Positions 45,344 to 55,754 are shown, counted from the stretch's first letter. The stretch is DNA of 64,000 nucleotides from Mucilaginibacter galii (GCF_014635825.1 NZ_BMDO01000007.1:1-64000), one strand, 5' to 3'. The notes: a model not told the origin generated them from the sequence alone. Translations and numbers: made by a program.

Positions 45344-46318
45344 ATGAATACAATTAAAGATTTACAAATTCTTATTGAGGATGCAGTAACTAAACTGCAA
45401 TATCCCCTATATCCGGCTGAACTTTATGAACCCATTACCTACATACTTTCTGTAGGAGGAAAACGCATGCGCCCTGCACTGTTGCTCATGGCCTGTGATC
45501 TATTTGATGGCGATGTTAAAGCAGCAGTTCCACCTGCTTTGGCTATTGAAGTGTTCCATAATTTTACGCTGGTACATGATGATATTATGGATAATGCCCC
45601 ATTAAGGCGCGGCAAAGTTACGGTACACGAAAAGTGGAACCCTAATGTAGCCATCCTATCAGGCGATGTAATGCTTGTGGAAGCCTACAAGCTCATGATG
45701 CAGGTTGAAACTACTGTCCTGCGCCAAGTGCTTGAAGTGTTCAGCAATACTGCTGTAGGCGTTTGTGAGGGCCAACAGTTTGATATGAACTTTGAGCAGC
45801 AAGACCAGGTACAAATTGATGATTACCTGAATATGATTCGTCTCAAAACCGCCGTTTTATTAGGCGGAGCTTTAAAGATCGGGGCATTGATAGGTGGTGC
45901 CAGCCCGGTTGATGCGGACCTGCTTTGTTCTTTCGGAGAAAAACTTGGTACAGCTTTTCAACTGCAAGACGATATTTTGGATGTTTATGGGGATCCAGAC
46001 AAGTTTGGCAAGCAAGTAGGTGGTGATATTATCGCTAATAAAAAAACTTACCTGCTTATAAAAGCATTAGAACTTGCCGGCCCGGCAGAAAAGAAAGAAC
46101 TTGATCAATGGCTTACAGCAACCGATTTTAGCGTAACAGATAAAGTTGCAGCGGTAACAGCGCTATATAATCAACTCGATGTAAGACAATATGCCGAACA
46201 AGCTATGCAAGAGTTTGCTGCTAAGGCTTTTGACGCCCTTGATCAAATAAGCTTGCCCGAAGACCGTAAACAATACTTGCGAGATTTTGCGGATGGGCTA
46301 ATGGTTAGAGAAAAATAG
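45344..46318 (+). CDS. Polyprenyl synthetase family protein (all-trans)
   Basis: 324 aa. Chain elongation of isoprenoid diphosphates; likely makes the menaquinone side chain or carrier precursor. The first Asp-rich motif DDIMD is at 79-83 and the second, DDILD, near 208-212. Substrate motifs GGKRMRP (38-44) and the following LRRGKPTVH-like LRRGKVTVH are present. ATG 45344 is chosen over a TTG at 45323. The residues before the first DDxxD that set product length (VFHNFTLVH) suggest long-chain product, which is inference. Confidence 0.88.
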   Translation: MNTIKDLQILIEDAVTKLQYPLYPAELYEPITYILSVGGKRMRPALLLMACDLFDGDVKAAVPPALAIEVFHNFTLVHDDIMDNAPLRRGKVTVHEKWNPNVAILSGDVMLVEAYKLMMQVETTVLRQVLEVFSNTAVGVCEGQQFDMNFEQQDQVQIDDYLNMIRLKTAVLLGGALKIGALIGGASPVDADLLCSFGEKLGTAFQLQDDILDVYGDPDKFGKQVGGDIIANKKTYLLIKALELAGPAEKKELDQWLTATDFSVTDKVAAVTALYNQLDVRQYAEQAMQEFAAKAFDALDQISLPEDRKQYLRDFADGLMVREK

Positions 46319-46382
46319 CAAGAAATTGTAAGTGATTCTTTAAGAGCACAAGTCAGAGCAAAACTTAAGTTAAAACCTATTT

Positions 46383-46754
46383 ATGGAAGAGTCAAAGTTT
46401 GATGATGAGATTCACAAAGTAAAAGTTGCTGAATTTGTTTTAGCACCTCCTGTTATTAATTTAAAAAAGATGTTTACTACTATCAGAGATAACATAAAAT
46501 CTCCCGAAGAGATTAATGCTTCTGGTGTCACCGGAACAGTCGAGGTTAAATATACCATTGAAAATGATGGTACGCTTACTCAATTTGAAGTAGTAAGAAG
46601 CCTCACTCCTGAAACCGATGCTGAAGCATTGCGTGTAATTAAACTCTTGCCAAAATATGAGCCTATCAGTCAACAACCTGGCGAACCAACTACTAAGAGC
46701 AGATCATCGATAATACCAATAACGTTTCCATACCAGTCGCCATTTGACAAGTAA
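46383..46754 (+). CDS. TonB C-terminal domain-like protein without membrane anchor
   Basis: 123 aa. Residues ~40-115 match the energy-transducer TonB C-terminal domain: GVTGTVEVKYTIENDGTL and ALRVIKLLPKYEP. The N-terminus has no signal peptide or transmembrane helix, so it cannot be a complete TonB. Function unclear. Confidence 0.65.
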   Translation: MEESKFDDEIHKVKVAEFVLAPPVINLKKMFTTIRDNIKSPEEINASGVTGTVEVKYTIENDGTLTQFEVVRSLTPETDAEALRVIKLLPKYEPISQQPGEPTTKSRSSIIPITFPYQSPFDK

Positions 46755-46764
46755 CATAACGAAA

Positions 46765-46794
46765 AAAGGCTTACATCAAATGATGTAAGCCTTT
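46765..46794. terminator. Bidirectional terminator between TonB-like gene and rpmA
   Basis: A 14-bp perfect stem with AAAGGCTTACATCA at 46765-46778 and its complement at 46781-46794, flanked by A and T runs. Confidence 0.88.
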
Positions 46795-46818
46795 CTTATA
46801 TTTTAAGTGTTTCTAAAA

Positions 46819-47247
46819 TTACTCAGCTACAACTTCTTCACCTTCAGTAGCAGTTTCAGCCTTAGGAGCTTCTTCTTCTACAGCTGGTGTTGCGGCAGCT
46901 TTCTTAGCTTTACCGTTAGTTGGGGCAGCAACTTCTGCAGCTTCTAATTGTACATTTACAACAGGAGCAGTTTCAACAGCTACATCAGCAGTTTCGTAAG
47001 GTAACACCGATACATATGAACGGTTATCAGCTTTCTTTTTGAATACTACCTGACCATCGATCAAAGCGAACAAGGTATGATCGCGACCGATACCTACGTT
47101 AAGACCTGGGTTATGACGGGTACCACGCTGACGAACGATGATGTTACCGGCAATTGCTACCTGACCACCAAATATTTTGATACCTAAACGTTTACTATGA
47201 GATTCGCGGCCGTTTCTGGAACTACCCGCACCTTTTTTGTGAGCCAT
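46819..47247 (-). CDS. rpmA: 50S ribosomal protein L27 with acidic C-terminal extension
   Basis: 142 aa. The first ~87 residues are ordinary L27 ([22 protein letters not shown], then RQRGT and GRDHTLFAL), which sits near the peptidyl transferase centre. The remaining ~55 residues are an Ala/Glu/Pro-rich low-complexity tail with KAKKAAAT and a very acidic end. Family length is normally 85-95 aa. The tail is in frame and its codons look native. It is co-transcribed with rplU. Confidence 0.95.
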   Translation of the reverse strand: MAHKKGAGSSRNGRESHSKRLGIKIFGGQVAIAGNIIVRQRGTRHNPGLNVGIGRDHTLFALIDGQVVFKKKADNRSYVSVLPYETADVAVETAPVVNVQLEAAEVAAPTNGKAKKAAATPAVEEEAPKAETATEGEEVVAE

Positions 47248-47296
47248 TTTTTAATATTTTATCGAAACTGTAAACAGTCCCGCGTTAAACCTTCAA

Positions 47297-47605
47297 TTAT
47301 AATGTGATGCCTGTAATGGTTATTTTAGTGAACTGCTGGCGGTGACCATTTTTCTTTTTGTAACCTTTTCTTCTCTTCTTCTTGAAAATAAGAACTTTTT
47401 CACCTTTAACATGAGACACGATCGTAGCAGATACTTTAGCACCTGAAAGGGCACTACCTAACGAAAATTTACCTTCGTTTTCAGCTAACAATACTTTGTC
47501 AAATTCAATACTAGCGCCCTCATCTCCCTGCAAGCGGTGTACAAAGAGGTGCTGGTCTTTTGCAACTTTAAATTGCTGTCCGGCTATATCTACTATTGCG
47601 TACAT
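47297..47605 (-). CDS. rplU: 50S ribosomal protein L21
   Basis: 102 aa, full length. [14 protein letters not shown] start, and [15 protein letters not shown] with ITGI at the C-terminus. It is the first gene of rplU-rpmA, with its own promoter at 47641-47671. Confidence 0.97.
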   Translation of the reverse strand: MYAIVDIAGQQFKVAKDQHLFVHRLQGDEGASIEFDKVLLAENEGKFSLGSALSGAKVSATIVSHVKGEKVLIFKKKRRKGYKKKNGHRQQFTKITITGITL

Positions 47606-47640
47606 TGTTTGTTAATTAAATTGTTTAAAAATTTGAGGTG

Positions 47641-47671
47641 CAAATATATGAATTGCTTTTTACAATTACAA
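47641..47671 (-). promoter_or_regulatory. Promoter of rplU-rpmA
   Basis: Minus strand: TTG at 47671-47669, 20-bp spacer, TATATTTG at 47648-47641. An exact match to the Bacteroidota consensus, leaving a ~30-nt leader. Confidence 0.8.
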
Positions 47672-47728
47672 TTGCCCTAATATTATTTTTGGCTGGTAAA
47701 ATATACCTTTCAAACAGCAGGTTATAAT

Positions 47729-48517
47729 CTATTTAAAGAACCTGTCTATCATTGAAAGCATCTCGGCTGTGATCTTGCCATTGGTAGCTAAAAGCTCGCG
47801 ACTGTTCAATACCTCTTCCCCACCGCTGAAGTTAACCACATCTCCCCCAGCCTGCTTAACGATGACTACACCTGCAGCTATGTCCCACGGATTTAAATTG
47901 TATTCGTAAAACGACTCAAACCGTCCGCAGGCAGTGTACACCAAATCTACTGCGGCCGAGCCCATGCGACGTAAGCCATGGCAGCTTTTCATTAATTCGC
48001 TAAACAGGTTTATATATTGCTGCTGCTTGCTAAAATCATAATACGGAAAGCCGGTTGCCAGTAAACTATCTGCTATAGTTGGTGCATTACTAACTTTGAT
48101 CTCGTTACCGTTTAAATAAGCAGGCGTATCTATGCTGGCATAAAAGCACTCATCCAAGTTTACCTCGTATACTACACCTGCCACCAGCTTATCTTTGTCC
48201 TGCAAAGCAATACTTACCGAAAATACAGGCAACCCATGTATAAAGTTCGTAGTTCCATCCAACGGATCAATGATCCAGTTATAACGTTCTCCAACCTTGG
48301 TGGTCGTTTTTTCTTCTGTGATAAAACCTGCCTCGGGCAGAATTTTTTCGAGCGATGCTACTATTTTTTGTTCGGCTGTTTTGTCGACATAAGAAACCAG
48401 ATCGTTCAGGCCTTTGAACTCGATGCGGTCTGCACTGAAACTTTTACGCTCCTGGCGAATAAACTCACCTGCTTCTTTAGCAACCTCGGTGACTTGATTA
48501 GTTAGATTTTGCAGCAT
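47729..48517 (-). CDS. Inositol monophosphatase family protein
   Basis: 262 aa. The metal site is ITEEKTT plus DPLDGTTNFIHG (~87-97), and the C-terminal WDIAAGVVIVKQAGG completes the family signature. It removes phosphate from inositol-1-P or a related substrate; SuhB-like proteins may also affect RNA synthesis. Its start overlaps the 3' end of the GtrA gene by 20 bp. Confidence 0.9.
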   Translation of the reverse strand: MLQNLTNQVTEVAKEAGEFIRQERKSFSADRIEFKGLNDLVSYVDKTAEQKIVASLEKILPEAGFITEEKTTTKVGERYNWIIDPLDGTTNFIHGLPVFSVSIALQDKDKLVAGVVYEVNLDECFYASIDTPAYLNGNEIKVSNAPTIADSLLATGFPYYDFSKQQQYINLFSELMKSCHGLRRMGSAAVDLVYTACGRFESFYEYNLNPWDIAAGVVIVKQAGGDVVNFSGGEEVLNSRELLATNGKITAEMLSMIDRFFK

Positions 48518-48968
48518 GATTACGTAACGATAAGTTAAACGAAAATATTTTATGAATAAAATAACTGGCTAAAAACAAGCTTAATGCAGCAGTGATACGG
48601 GCAACGGGCGGCGCAAAATTCAAATAGCGAATAAAGAGCTTTAATACTTCGAGATTGGCAAAATACCCAATGAACGCCACCAGGCCAAACCGCATTAATT
48701 GCTGTGCAAATGGCAACCGTGATTCGGAGAACACCAGGTAACGGGTAATAAGAAAGTTTACTAATACGCCAAGCGAAAATGACACAATTAACGATAGTGC
48801 ATGATTACTGGTAACATGACCTAAGATAGTGTAGGTCTTTTGAGTGAACACAAATCCATCAAAAAAGTAGAATGCCAGTATATCTACCAAAAAGCCTGTA
48901 CCAGCCGAAAGCAGGAAGCGGGCAAACTTGTTTTGCAGAATGCGCTGCCAGGTAGAAGAGTTAGCCAT
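48498..48968 (-). CDS. GtrA family protein
   Basis: 156 aa with four transmembrane helices. GtrA-like proteins are thought to flip or present polyprenyl-linked sugars. The family starts with a small hydrophilic head and [21 protein letters not shown] 48968 overlaps the lgt stop as ATGGCTAA; an upstream frame from 48998 is less likely. It lies between lgt and the monophosphatase. Confidence 0.82.
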   Translation of the reverse strand: MANSSTWQRILQNKFARFLLSAGTGFLVDILAFYFFDGFVFTQKTYTILGHVTSNHALSLIVSFSLGVLVNFLITRYLVFSESRLPFAQQLMRFGLVAFIGYFANLEVLKLFIRYLNFAPPVARITAALSLFLASYFIHKIFSFNLSLRNHAAKSN

Positions 48969-50154
48969 TAATACTGCTGTGTTCGGCATCGGCAGCAATG
49001 GAAGGTTTCTTGCTACGTACGCTCACGATCATGATAATACCGGCCAAAACCAGGAACAACGAGATCATTTCGGCCTGGGTAAACGAAATGCCTGCTACTT
49101 CATAACGAGTATTTACCCTGATGAGTTCGATAAAGAAACGCTCAACACCGGTAAGTATAAGGTAGATACCAAACATCATTCCGGGTGTTTTAAGCTTGTT
49201 GCGAAGGCTCCATAAAAACAGGAACAATAGCAGACAAGCCACCGTTTCATAGAATGGCGTAGGATATACAGGTAGTTTTAACTCGTTACAAAATTTGCCT
49301 ACGCAACCCGGAATAAAATTACCCTGATCGGCACCGTTAACGTTGTGCGGGTATTTGAAAGACCACATCCAATCGGGTGCCCAGCTTAACCAGTTAGGTT
49401 TAGCATCCAGGTTAGGAATGCCCCAATCGCCATCGCCGGCCATTTGGCAGCCAATACGGCCAACCGCATAGGCCAGCATCATACCCGGGCCACCAATATC
49501 AAGCATGGTTAAGGGTTTTATACCGTGCTTATTAGCAATGTAAAGCACTGCTGCGCCACCACAAATTAAACCACCGTAAAAAGTTAAACCGCTTAAACCT
49601 ATGAGCATGCCCACAGGGTCGGCCATAAACTCGCCCCAGTTTTCCAGGGCATTGAACAGTTTAGCACCGGCAAAGCCCCAAATGGCAGCCCAAACCAATA
49701 TGCTTCCCATTAACTCGTGCGGATGAACCGTTACTTGCTTAGTAACGGGTTCAGCCAGTTGTTCCTTCTTTTTTTCGTAATAGGCCCAGTAAGCAATAAG
49801 CGCTGCACCTATGATACCTCCCAACAAGTTACCCCTGCTGGATAGTAAAAACTCCTGCGTATTTTGAATGAGCAGGCTATAGTTCAATACAGCATCAACC
49901 AACTTATAGCCTAACAGGAAACCAAATATCCCGTTACCTATGAGCTCTCCTGCCGATGCCGGCTGGCCCACAGTTACAGTTTGCTGAAAAGGGTGAACAT
50001 ACCCTAACTGCTCCTTACGTTTAAACTCTTGTGTAAAAGCCCAATACCCGGCCATAAAGGCCAACGCCACAAAAAAACCAAAAGTTTGAATAGGCAGCGG
50101 TGGTATATTTAACCCGGTTAAATAATGAAGAAGGTCGGATATGGTTGGAAACAT
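48961..50154 (-). CDS. lgt: Prolipoprotein diacylglyceryl transferase (long form)
   Basis: 397 aa integral membrane protein. It transfers diacylglycerol from phosphatidylglycerol to the lipobox Cys of prolipoproteins. The Lgt core is visible as FYGGLICGG near 210, [18 protein letters not shown] near 240 (canonical GRIGNFxNGE is altered) and YPTPFYE near 305. Family members are usually 260-300 aa; the extra length comes from an N-terminal loop (~55-75), a segment near 120-145 and a soluble insert after the GRIGC motif. The many lipoproteins in the window fit its role. Confidence 0.85.
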   Translation of the reverse strand: MFPTISDLLHYLTGLNIPPLPIQTFGFFVALAFMAGYWAFTQEFKRKEQLGYVHPFQQTVTVGQPASAGELIGNGIFGFLLGYKLVDAVLNYSLLIQNTQEFLLSSRGNLLGGIIGAALIAYWAYYEKKKEQLAEPVTKQVTVHPHELMGSILVWAAIWGFAGAKLFNALENWGEFMADPVGMLIGLSGLTFYGGLICGGAAVLYIANKHGIKPLTMLDIGGPGMMLAYAVGRIGCQMAGDGDWGIPNLDAKPNWLSWAPDWMWSFKYPHNVNGADQGNFIPGCVGKFCNELKLPVYPTPFYETVACLLLFLFLWSLRNKLKTPGMMFGIYLILTGVERFFIELIRVNTRYEVAGISFTQAEMISLFLVLAGIIMIVSVRSKKPSIAADAEHSSING

Positions 50155-50182
50155 CAGGTAGTAATTTGCAGCGAATATAAGC

Positions 50183-51502
50183 TTAATGCACTAATATTTC
50201 TTCGCTTTCGGTTATTTCAACGTCGCCGTCGGCGCTTATAGCGGTAAGTTTCACGGTCTTTAGTTCGTTCACCAATATGGGGTCGAACTTGGTTTTCACC
50301 TTTACATAATTACGCGTAAAACCGTGCATAATACCTTCGTTACTTTCTTTTTCAAACAACACCTCAAACTCTTTACCTAACTGAGAATCATAAAAAGCAC
50401 GGCGCTTTTTATCAGAAAGAATGTGCAGCATCTTACTTCTGTCAGCACGGGTAGATCCCGGTACAACGCCAGCCATTTCGGCGGCTAAGGTTTTTTCACG
50501 CTCAGAGTATGTGAACACATGCAGGTAAGACACATCTAAATCGTTCAGGAAGTTATAGGTATCAATAAAGTCTTCTCGCGTTTCACCGGGGAAACCCACA
50601 ATTACATCAACCCCAATGCAGCAATGCGGCATCAGTTCTTTTATTCTGGCTACCCTGTCGGTATACAATTCGCGTTTGTAACGCCTGCGCATTAAGCTTA
50701 GAATTTTATTGGAACCTGATTGCAACGGGATATGAAAGTGAGGCACAAAGCGCTTTGAAGTGGCTACAAATTCGATGATCTCATCGGTCAATAAATTTGG
50801 CTCTATTGAAGAAATGCGAATGCGGTCTATACCTTCTACTTCATCTAATGCCTTGACCAAATCATAAAACTTATCATGACGCTGGCCATCACGTATACCA
50901 AAATCGCCCAGGTTTACACCGGTTAGCACGATCTCTTTTACACCCGATGCGGCAATTTCATAAGCCTGCGCTACGGCGCTTTCAATGGTATCGCTCCGGC
51001 TTGCCCCACGGGCCATAGGTATGGTACAAAACGTGCACGAATAGTCGCAACCGTCCTGAACTTTTAAGAAAGTACGGGTGCGGTCGCCAAAGGAATAAGA
51101 GGATACAAACTGATTAGCCTCAGATACTGGCTGATTGAATACGGCTGCCTTGGTCTGCTTGGTCAAATCGGTTAAGTGATCAACCAGCTGAAACTTTTCT
51201 GCAGCCCCCAAAACTAAATCCACACCTGGTATTTCGGCAATTTCCTGCGGTTTCAACTGAGCATAGCAACCTACTATAGTTACATGTGCAGCGGGAGAAA
51301 TCTTAAGCGCTTCTTTTACGATCTTCTTGCATTTCTTGTCGGCATTCTCGGTTACCGAGCAGGTATTAATCACAAAAATATCGGGCATATCAGTAAATTC
51401 AACCGTCTCAAAGCCAGCGTTATTGAGCAAGCGCCCCAACGTAGAAGTTTCGGAGTAATTGAGCTTACAGCCAAGCGTATAAAAAGCTACTTTCTTATTC
51501 AT
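50183..51502 (-). CDS. mtaB: tRNA t6A37 methylthiotransferase MtaB
   Basis: 439 aa. N-terminal MTTase domain with [13 protein letters not shown] and conserved Cys near residues 12, 48 and 82; radical SAM cluster CDYSCTFC near 155; C-terminal TRAM domain. It adds a methylthio group to t6A in tRNA. The TLGCKLN start fits MtaB rather than MiaB. It lies 28 bp upstream of lgt on the same strand. Confidence 0.9.
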   Translation of the reverse strand: MNKKVAFYTLGCKLNYSETSTLGRLLNNAGFETVEFTDMPDIFVINTCSVTENADKKCKKIVKEALKISPAAHVTIVGCYAQLKPQEIAEIPGVDLVLGAAEKFQLVDHLTDLTKQTKAAVFNQPVSEANQFVSSYSFGDRTRTFLKVQDGCDYSCTFCTIPMARGASRSDTIESAVAQAYEIAASGVKEIVLTGVNLGDFGIRDGQRHDKFYDLVKALDEVEGIDRIRISSIEPNLLTDEIIEFVATSKRFVPHFHIPLQSGSNKILSLMRRRYKRELYTDRVARIKELMPHCCIGVDVIVGFPGETREDFIDTYNFLNDLDVSYLHVFTYSEREKTLAAEMAGVVPGSTRADRSKMLHILSDKKRRAFYDSQLGKEFEVLFEKESNEGIMHGFTRNYVKVKTKFDPILVNELKTVKLTAISADGDVEITESEEILVH

Positions 51503-51589
51503 TATCAGCCGGCAAAGATAAGAATTTTGATTGAGTAGTAAAAAACAGCTATTACGATAAGCTTTTATAGAATTGTTTTAATGACGGTG

Positions 51590-52078
51590 CTATGGCTTGA
51601 GCGTGTAACTGAACACCTCTTTTTGCCAAACACCTTTCTTATCCCTTTCGTCTAAAACGACATTCATTTTTGATGGGTTTAAGCGCTCGTAGGAGAGTTT
51701 CAGGTTTTTATCAGGCGATTCAAAAACGACTTTAGATTTTGTCAGGGCAATGAGTTTATACATCAAAGGCTTGTCTTTTTCTTCCCACCCTATATTTCCG
51801 GGATTAAAGTGGCGCATTTTCATCACAGGCAATCCGTTAGTTTGCTCTATGACTACAAACTCGTAAAAAACAACTTTGCCATCTTTTACGCAGCGGTAAC
51901 TACTCACCATATTATCGCCCATGGGCGGTCCCCAAAATTCTTCCATGTCACCCCATTTGTGTTTCAAGGTCCAGATGCCCGACATGAAGGACAGATCTTT
52001 TACTTCGGCCTTAATGGTTTGAGCATACCCAATAGCCACTATGAATAGAAATCCAATTAAGAGTAGAAGCTTTTTCAT
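51590..52078 (-). CDS. Exported DUF6265-like protein
   Basis: 162 aa. A signal peptide (1-19, ending GYAQ) is followed by a lipocalin-like beta-barrel with LSFMSGIWTLKH, MEEFWGPPMGDNMVSSYR and a stretch ending MRHFNPG. This is the DUF6265 pattern. Function unknown. Confidence 0.75.
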   Translation of the reverse strand: MKKLLLLIGFLFIVAIGYAQTIKAEVKDLSFMSGIWTLKHKWGDMEEFWGPPMGDNMVSSYRCVKDGKVVFYEFVVIEQTNGLPVMKMRHFNPGNIGWEEKDKPLMYKLIALTKSKVVFESPDKNLKLSYERLNPSKMNVVLDERDKKGVWQKEVFSYTLKP

Positions 52079-52100
52079 TGCTTAAATATAATTGCTTGTT

Positions 52101-52664
52101 TTAGTTTTCGCTCCACCGGTAGGTGTCTTGCTCCAGCCCTATCAAGTCTATTACCCGGTTCACAACCGTCATGGCCACTTCTTCAACCGTTTTTGGTAGG
52201 CTGTAGAAAGATGGTACTGCCGGACAAATTACACCACCAGCCTCGGTAACGGTTTGCATGTTACGGATTTGGATGAGGTTCAAAGGCGTATCGCGCGCTA
52301 CCAGTATCAGCCTGCGTCGCTCTTTCAGTATTACATCAGCAGCACGTGTGATCAAATCATCAGATATACCACCGGCTATACGGCCCATTGTACCCATAGA
52401 ACAGGGAATAACCACCATGGTATCGTACCGGGCCGACCCTGATGCAAAGGGAGCCATGAAGTCGTGCTTGTCGTAAAATTTAAACGGAAAGTCTTTGTAA
52501 GTTTCGTTTCCTAACTCAAACTCCCAAACCTGTTTGGCGTTGTTAGACATTACCACACCAACATCAGCAATCTGGCTTTGAAGGTGTTGTAGCTGCTGAA
52601 GCAATTGTTGAGCATAAATTGAGCCACTGGCACCGGTAATAGCAACTACGATCTTCTTTTTCAT
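52101..52664 (-). CDS. ubiX: Flavin prenyltransferase UbiX
   Basis: 187 aa from ATG 52664 (MKKKIVVAITGASGS); a 31-codon upstream extension is not family-like. UbiX prenylates FMN with dimethylallyl phosphate to make the cofactor of UbiD-type decarboxylases. The Rossmann motif GASGSIYAQQLL and the SMGTMGRIAGGISDDLI region are typical. In this genome it may serve the decarboxylation of a menaquinone or aromatic intermediate (inference). No ubiD is in the window. Confidence 0.9.
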   Translation of the reverse strand: MKKKIVVAITGASGSIYAQQLLQQLQHLQSQIADVGVVMSNNAKQVWEFELGNETYKDFPFKFYDKHDFMAPFASGSARYDTMVVIPCSMGTMGRIAGGISDDLITRAADVILKERRRLILVARDTPLNLIQIRNMQTVTEAGGVICPAVPSFYSLPKTVEEVAMTVVNRVIDLIGLEQDTYRWSEN

Positions 52665-52704
52665 ACGGTTGATTAACAGAACAAAGCTAAAAAAGTTAGA
52701 GCAT

Positions 52705-52735
52705 AAAAAAGGGTCGAATAACTTGTACCCGACCC
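52705..52735 (-). terminator. Terminator of ppk1-ppx
   Basis: Minus strand GGGTCG / CGACCC (52711-52716, 52730-52735) followed by six T. It lies ~85 bp after the ppx stop. Confidence 0.8.
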
Positions 52736-52818
52736 TACATCTACCTATGAAAAACATGCCCTTTTGGAGGGCATTACAAATGTAATAACTCTTTTTTAAT
52801 TAATAAAATAATTGAAGC

Positions 52819-53700
52819 TTATTTTATTAGATTTTTTTCTATGAGCGTTTGAATGATTCCATCGGCCATGCCCACGCTAGGAACATATATCTGCTTGATA
52901 TTGGCCCACTTCATTACGGTAGTATAAATTTCGCAGGCAGGTATAATTACATCCGCCCTATCCTGGTTGAGCTTCAGTACATTAATGCGGTCTTTTAACG
53001 AGTAAGACGACAAGTAAGAGTACAGTGATTTCAATTTACTATAACTCATTGGTTCCCCGTCTTTTTCATTGCTCAGCTTAAATAGCTTATTGATATTTCC
53101 ACCGGTACCTACGCCATAAATATCTTTGAATGCTTTAGTATGTTTGCGTACAAAATCCTGCATTTCTTTCCAGGTTTCATCCTTGTCCTGATTATCCAAA
53201 ATACGGATAGTTCCGATGTTAAAGGATTGTGAGGCTACGAGTTCACCATCTGAAAAAAGCGTGAGTTCTGTACTGCCCCCACCCACGTCAATGTATAAAT
53301 AATTCTTACTTTCATCCAGATCTATACCGGTATGGCTGGCGTAAATAATACCTGCCTCACGTTCACCGTGAATAATTTCGAGGTCAAGGTTAGCTTCTTC
53401 TTTAATGCGTTTAATAATCTCGGGGCCGTTCTTAGCTTCGCGCATGGCAGAAGTAGCACAAGCCATATAGTCGTTCACCTTATAAACATCCATAAGGTTT
53501 TTAAAGGCAGCCATAGTTTTTACCAGATCGTTAGCCTTGCGGTCGGAGATGTGCTGCTCCAGGAACGCGTCATCACCCAGTCGTAAGGGTACACGAATTA
53601 AGGTATTCTTTTTGAAAGTATAAGTACCGTCGTTGTCGGTAACATCGGCAATGAGCAGTCTTACTGCATTCGAACCTGTATCTATTGCGGCGTATCTCAA
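52819..53700 (-). CDS. Ppx/GppA family exopolyphosphatase
   Basis: 293 aa actin/hexokinase fold. AAIDTGSNAVRLLIADV (phosphate 1 loop), GEREAGIIYAS near 130 and YIDVGGGSTELTLFS near 155 are intact. It releases phosphate from polyphosphate or (p)ppGpp. Its start overlaps the ppk1 stop by 4 bp, so synthesis and breakdown of polyphosphate are coupled. Confidence 0.9.
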   Translation of the reverse strand: MRYAAIDTGSNAVRLLIADVTDNDGTYTFKKNTLIRVPLRLGDDAFLEQHISDRKANDLVKTMAAFKNLMDVYKVNDYMACATSAMREAKNGPEIIKRIKEEANLDLEIIHGEREAGIIYASHTGIDLDESKNYLYIDVGGGSTELTLFSDGELVASQSFNIGTIRILDNQDKDETWKEMQDFVRKHTKAFKDIYGVGTGGNINKLFKLSNEKDGEPMSYSKLKSLYSYLSSYSLKDRINVLKLNQDRADVIIPACEIYTTVMKWANIKQIYVPSVGMADGIIQTLIEKNLIK

Positions 53701-55754
53701 GGTGTAGGTGTATTTAGTTGTTTCAAATATTCATAAATTTCTACCTGTGCACGGTGTTGCATATCTGTATGGGTGCGGTGGTATTTGTTCGTATTGGTTT
53801 TGTTGATCTCGCGAGATTTGGTATTGTCTTTAAGCTGAATGTTCACCATATCTTTGATCTGCTTGTGCAAAGCCGGATCATAAACTGGGAAACCTGCCTC
53901 CACCCTGTTATCAATATTACGGGTCATAAAATCGGCCGAGGTTAAGTAAATGATCTCATTACCGCCGTTGGCAAATATATGTATCCGTGCGTGCTCCAGG
54001 TATTTATCAACAATACTAACTACCTTGATGTTTTTACTAAATCCTTCAACGCCGGGTACCAGGCAACACATACCCCGTATAATAAGCTGAATTTTGACGC
54101 CTGCATTGCTGGCTTCATATAATTTAGCAATCAATTGTTCATCGGCCAGGCTGTTCATCTTTAAGATCATGTAAGCCTGTTTTCCTGCTTTTACATTTTT
54201 TATCTCGGTTTCTATTAAGCCGTAAATAGCCGGGCGCGAGTCAATTGGCGATACGATCATACTTTTCATACCCTTGGGCAACGCTCCCTTGTTAATGGCT
54301 CTGAACAGATGTACTAAGTCGTCGGTGAGTTTTTTATTGGCAGTGAGTAAAGTATGATCTGCGTAGATCTGCGCTGTTTTCTCGTTAAAGTTACCCGTAG
54401 ATAAGCAAGCATAATAAGCTGGTTTACCTTTTTCCATACGGGTTACCATGCAAATTTTAGCATGTACTTTATAGCCGGGTATACCGTGCAATACCTTAAT
54501 GCCCTCATCTTCCAGTCGGCGGGTCCACTGTATATTGTTTTGCTCGTCAAAACGGGCTCTTAGCTCAATTAAGCAGTTCACTTTTTTACCGTTTTGAGCA
54601 GCGTTAATAAGCGCATGCATCACCCTTGAGTTTTCGGCCAGGCGGTAAACCGAAATATTGATCTCTACCACTTTAGGGTCTATGGCAGCTTCGCGCAGGA
54701 AGTGAATAACGTAATCGTAACTTTGGTATGGCGTGCTGATAAGGTAGTCTTTTACAGCAATTAACCCCATCAAACTCTTACCGAATGATAAGCCATCAAC
54801 AGACAGGCTTTTAACGCGTTTATACTCCAGTTCGGGCCCGCCTACGTTAGGGAAGTTGATAAAATCTTTAAAGTTATGGTAGCGGTTGCCTGGTATTAAA
54901 TTTTCGGCACCTAAGTTCAACTTTACCATAAGCTGGCTAACCATATCTGCTGGCATTTCAGCATCATATAGCAAACGCATAGGTTTACCTTTACGGCGCT
55001 TTTGCAAGCTCTTGGCAAGGGCATCAATAAACTTTCCGCTTACTTCTTTATCCAAATCCAGTTCGGCATCGCGCGTAAGCTGTATAGAGTAAGCCTCCAT
55101 GCTGTCATACTCAAAAATGAAAAAAATATCTTCTAAACTGTACCTGATAATGTCATCGACCAGGATAATAAACTTCAGCTGATTAGTTTCGGGCAGGATT
55201 AAGAAACGAGATAAATTACCTGGCAATTCAATTAAAGCCAGCCTCGTTTTTTTACCCTTAGTTAGCTTTACAAAAAAGTATATGGCCCGGTCGTGCAGCT
55301 CGGGCATGGGCATAGCATCATCCAGCATGATGGGCACCAGTGTAGACAGCAGCTTTTCGCGGAAATGCTTTTTCACGAAAGCACCACGCACTACGTTGAG
55401 TTGCTTTTCGTTCAAAAGAAATATTTTTTCCTCGGCCAGCTGTTTAACAATAATGTTTTCGTAGAGGTTGTTGAATTTTTTTTCCTGCTTTACTACCAGT
55501 GTCTTAATTTGGTTCAGTATCTTTTTAGGATTGTAACCTAATAATGCTTTTGATTTCTCATTCAAATTGGCCAGCCTCGTGAGCGTAGCAACCCTTACAC
55601 GGTAAAACTCATCGAGGTTGGAAGAAAATATAGCCAAAAACTTTACACGATCAATCAGCGGTACGGTTATGTCGGCCGCTTCTTGTAAAACGCGGTCGTT
55701 GAAATACAACCAGCTTATTTCGCGATTGATCAGAGGAATAGTTTTATGAGCCAT
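53697..55754 (-). CDS. ppk1: Polyphosphate kinase 1
   Basis: 685 aa. It reversibly polymerises the terminal phosphate of ATP. The N-terminus INREISWLYFNDRVLQEA is typical. Catalytic His 431 lies in GYKVHAKICM and the second His 588/592 in YLEHARIHIF. It precedes ppx with a 4-bp overlap. Confidence 0.95.
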   Translation of the reverse strand: MAHKTIPLINREISWLYFNDRVLQEAADITVPLIDRVKFLAIFSSNLDEFYRVRVATLTRLANLNEKSKALLGYNPKKILNQIKTLVVKQEKKFNNLYENIIVKQLAEEKIFLLNEKQLNVVRGAFVKKHFREKLLSTLVPIMLDDAMPMPELHDRAIYFFVKLTKGKKTRLALIELPGNLSRFLILPETNQLKFIILVDDIIRYSLEDIFFIFEYDSMEAYSIQLTRDAELDLDKEVSGKFIDALAKSLQKRRKGKPMRLLYDAEMPADMVSQLMVKLNLGAENLIPGNRYHNFKDFINFPNVGGPELEYKRVKSLSVDGLSFGKSLMGLIAVKDYLISTPYQSYDYVIHFLREAAIDPKVVEINISVYRLAENSRVMHALINAAQNGKKVNCLIELRARFDEQNNIQWTRRLEDEGIKVLHGIPGYKVHAKICMVTRMEKGKPAYYACLSTGNFNEKTAQIYADHTLLTANKKLTDDLVHLFRAINKGALPKGMKSMIVSPIDSRPAIYGLIETEIKNVKAGKQAYMILKMNSLADEQLIAKLYEASNAGVKIQLIIRGMCCLVPGVEGFSKNIKVVSIVDKYLEHARIHIFANGGNEIIYLTSADFMTRNIDNRVEAGFPVYDPALHKQIKDMVNIQLKDNTKSREINKTNTNKYHRTHTDMQHRAQVEIYEYLKQLNTPTP

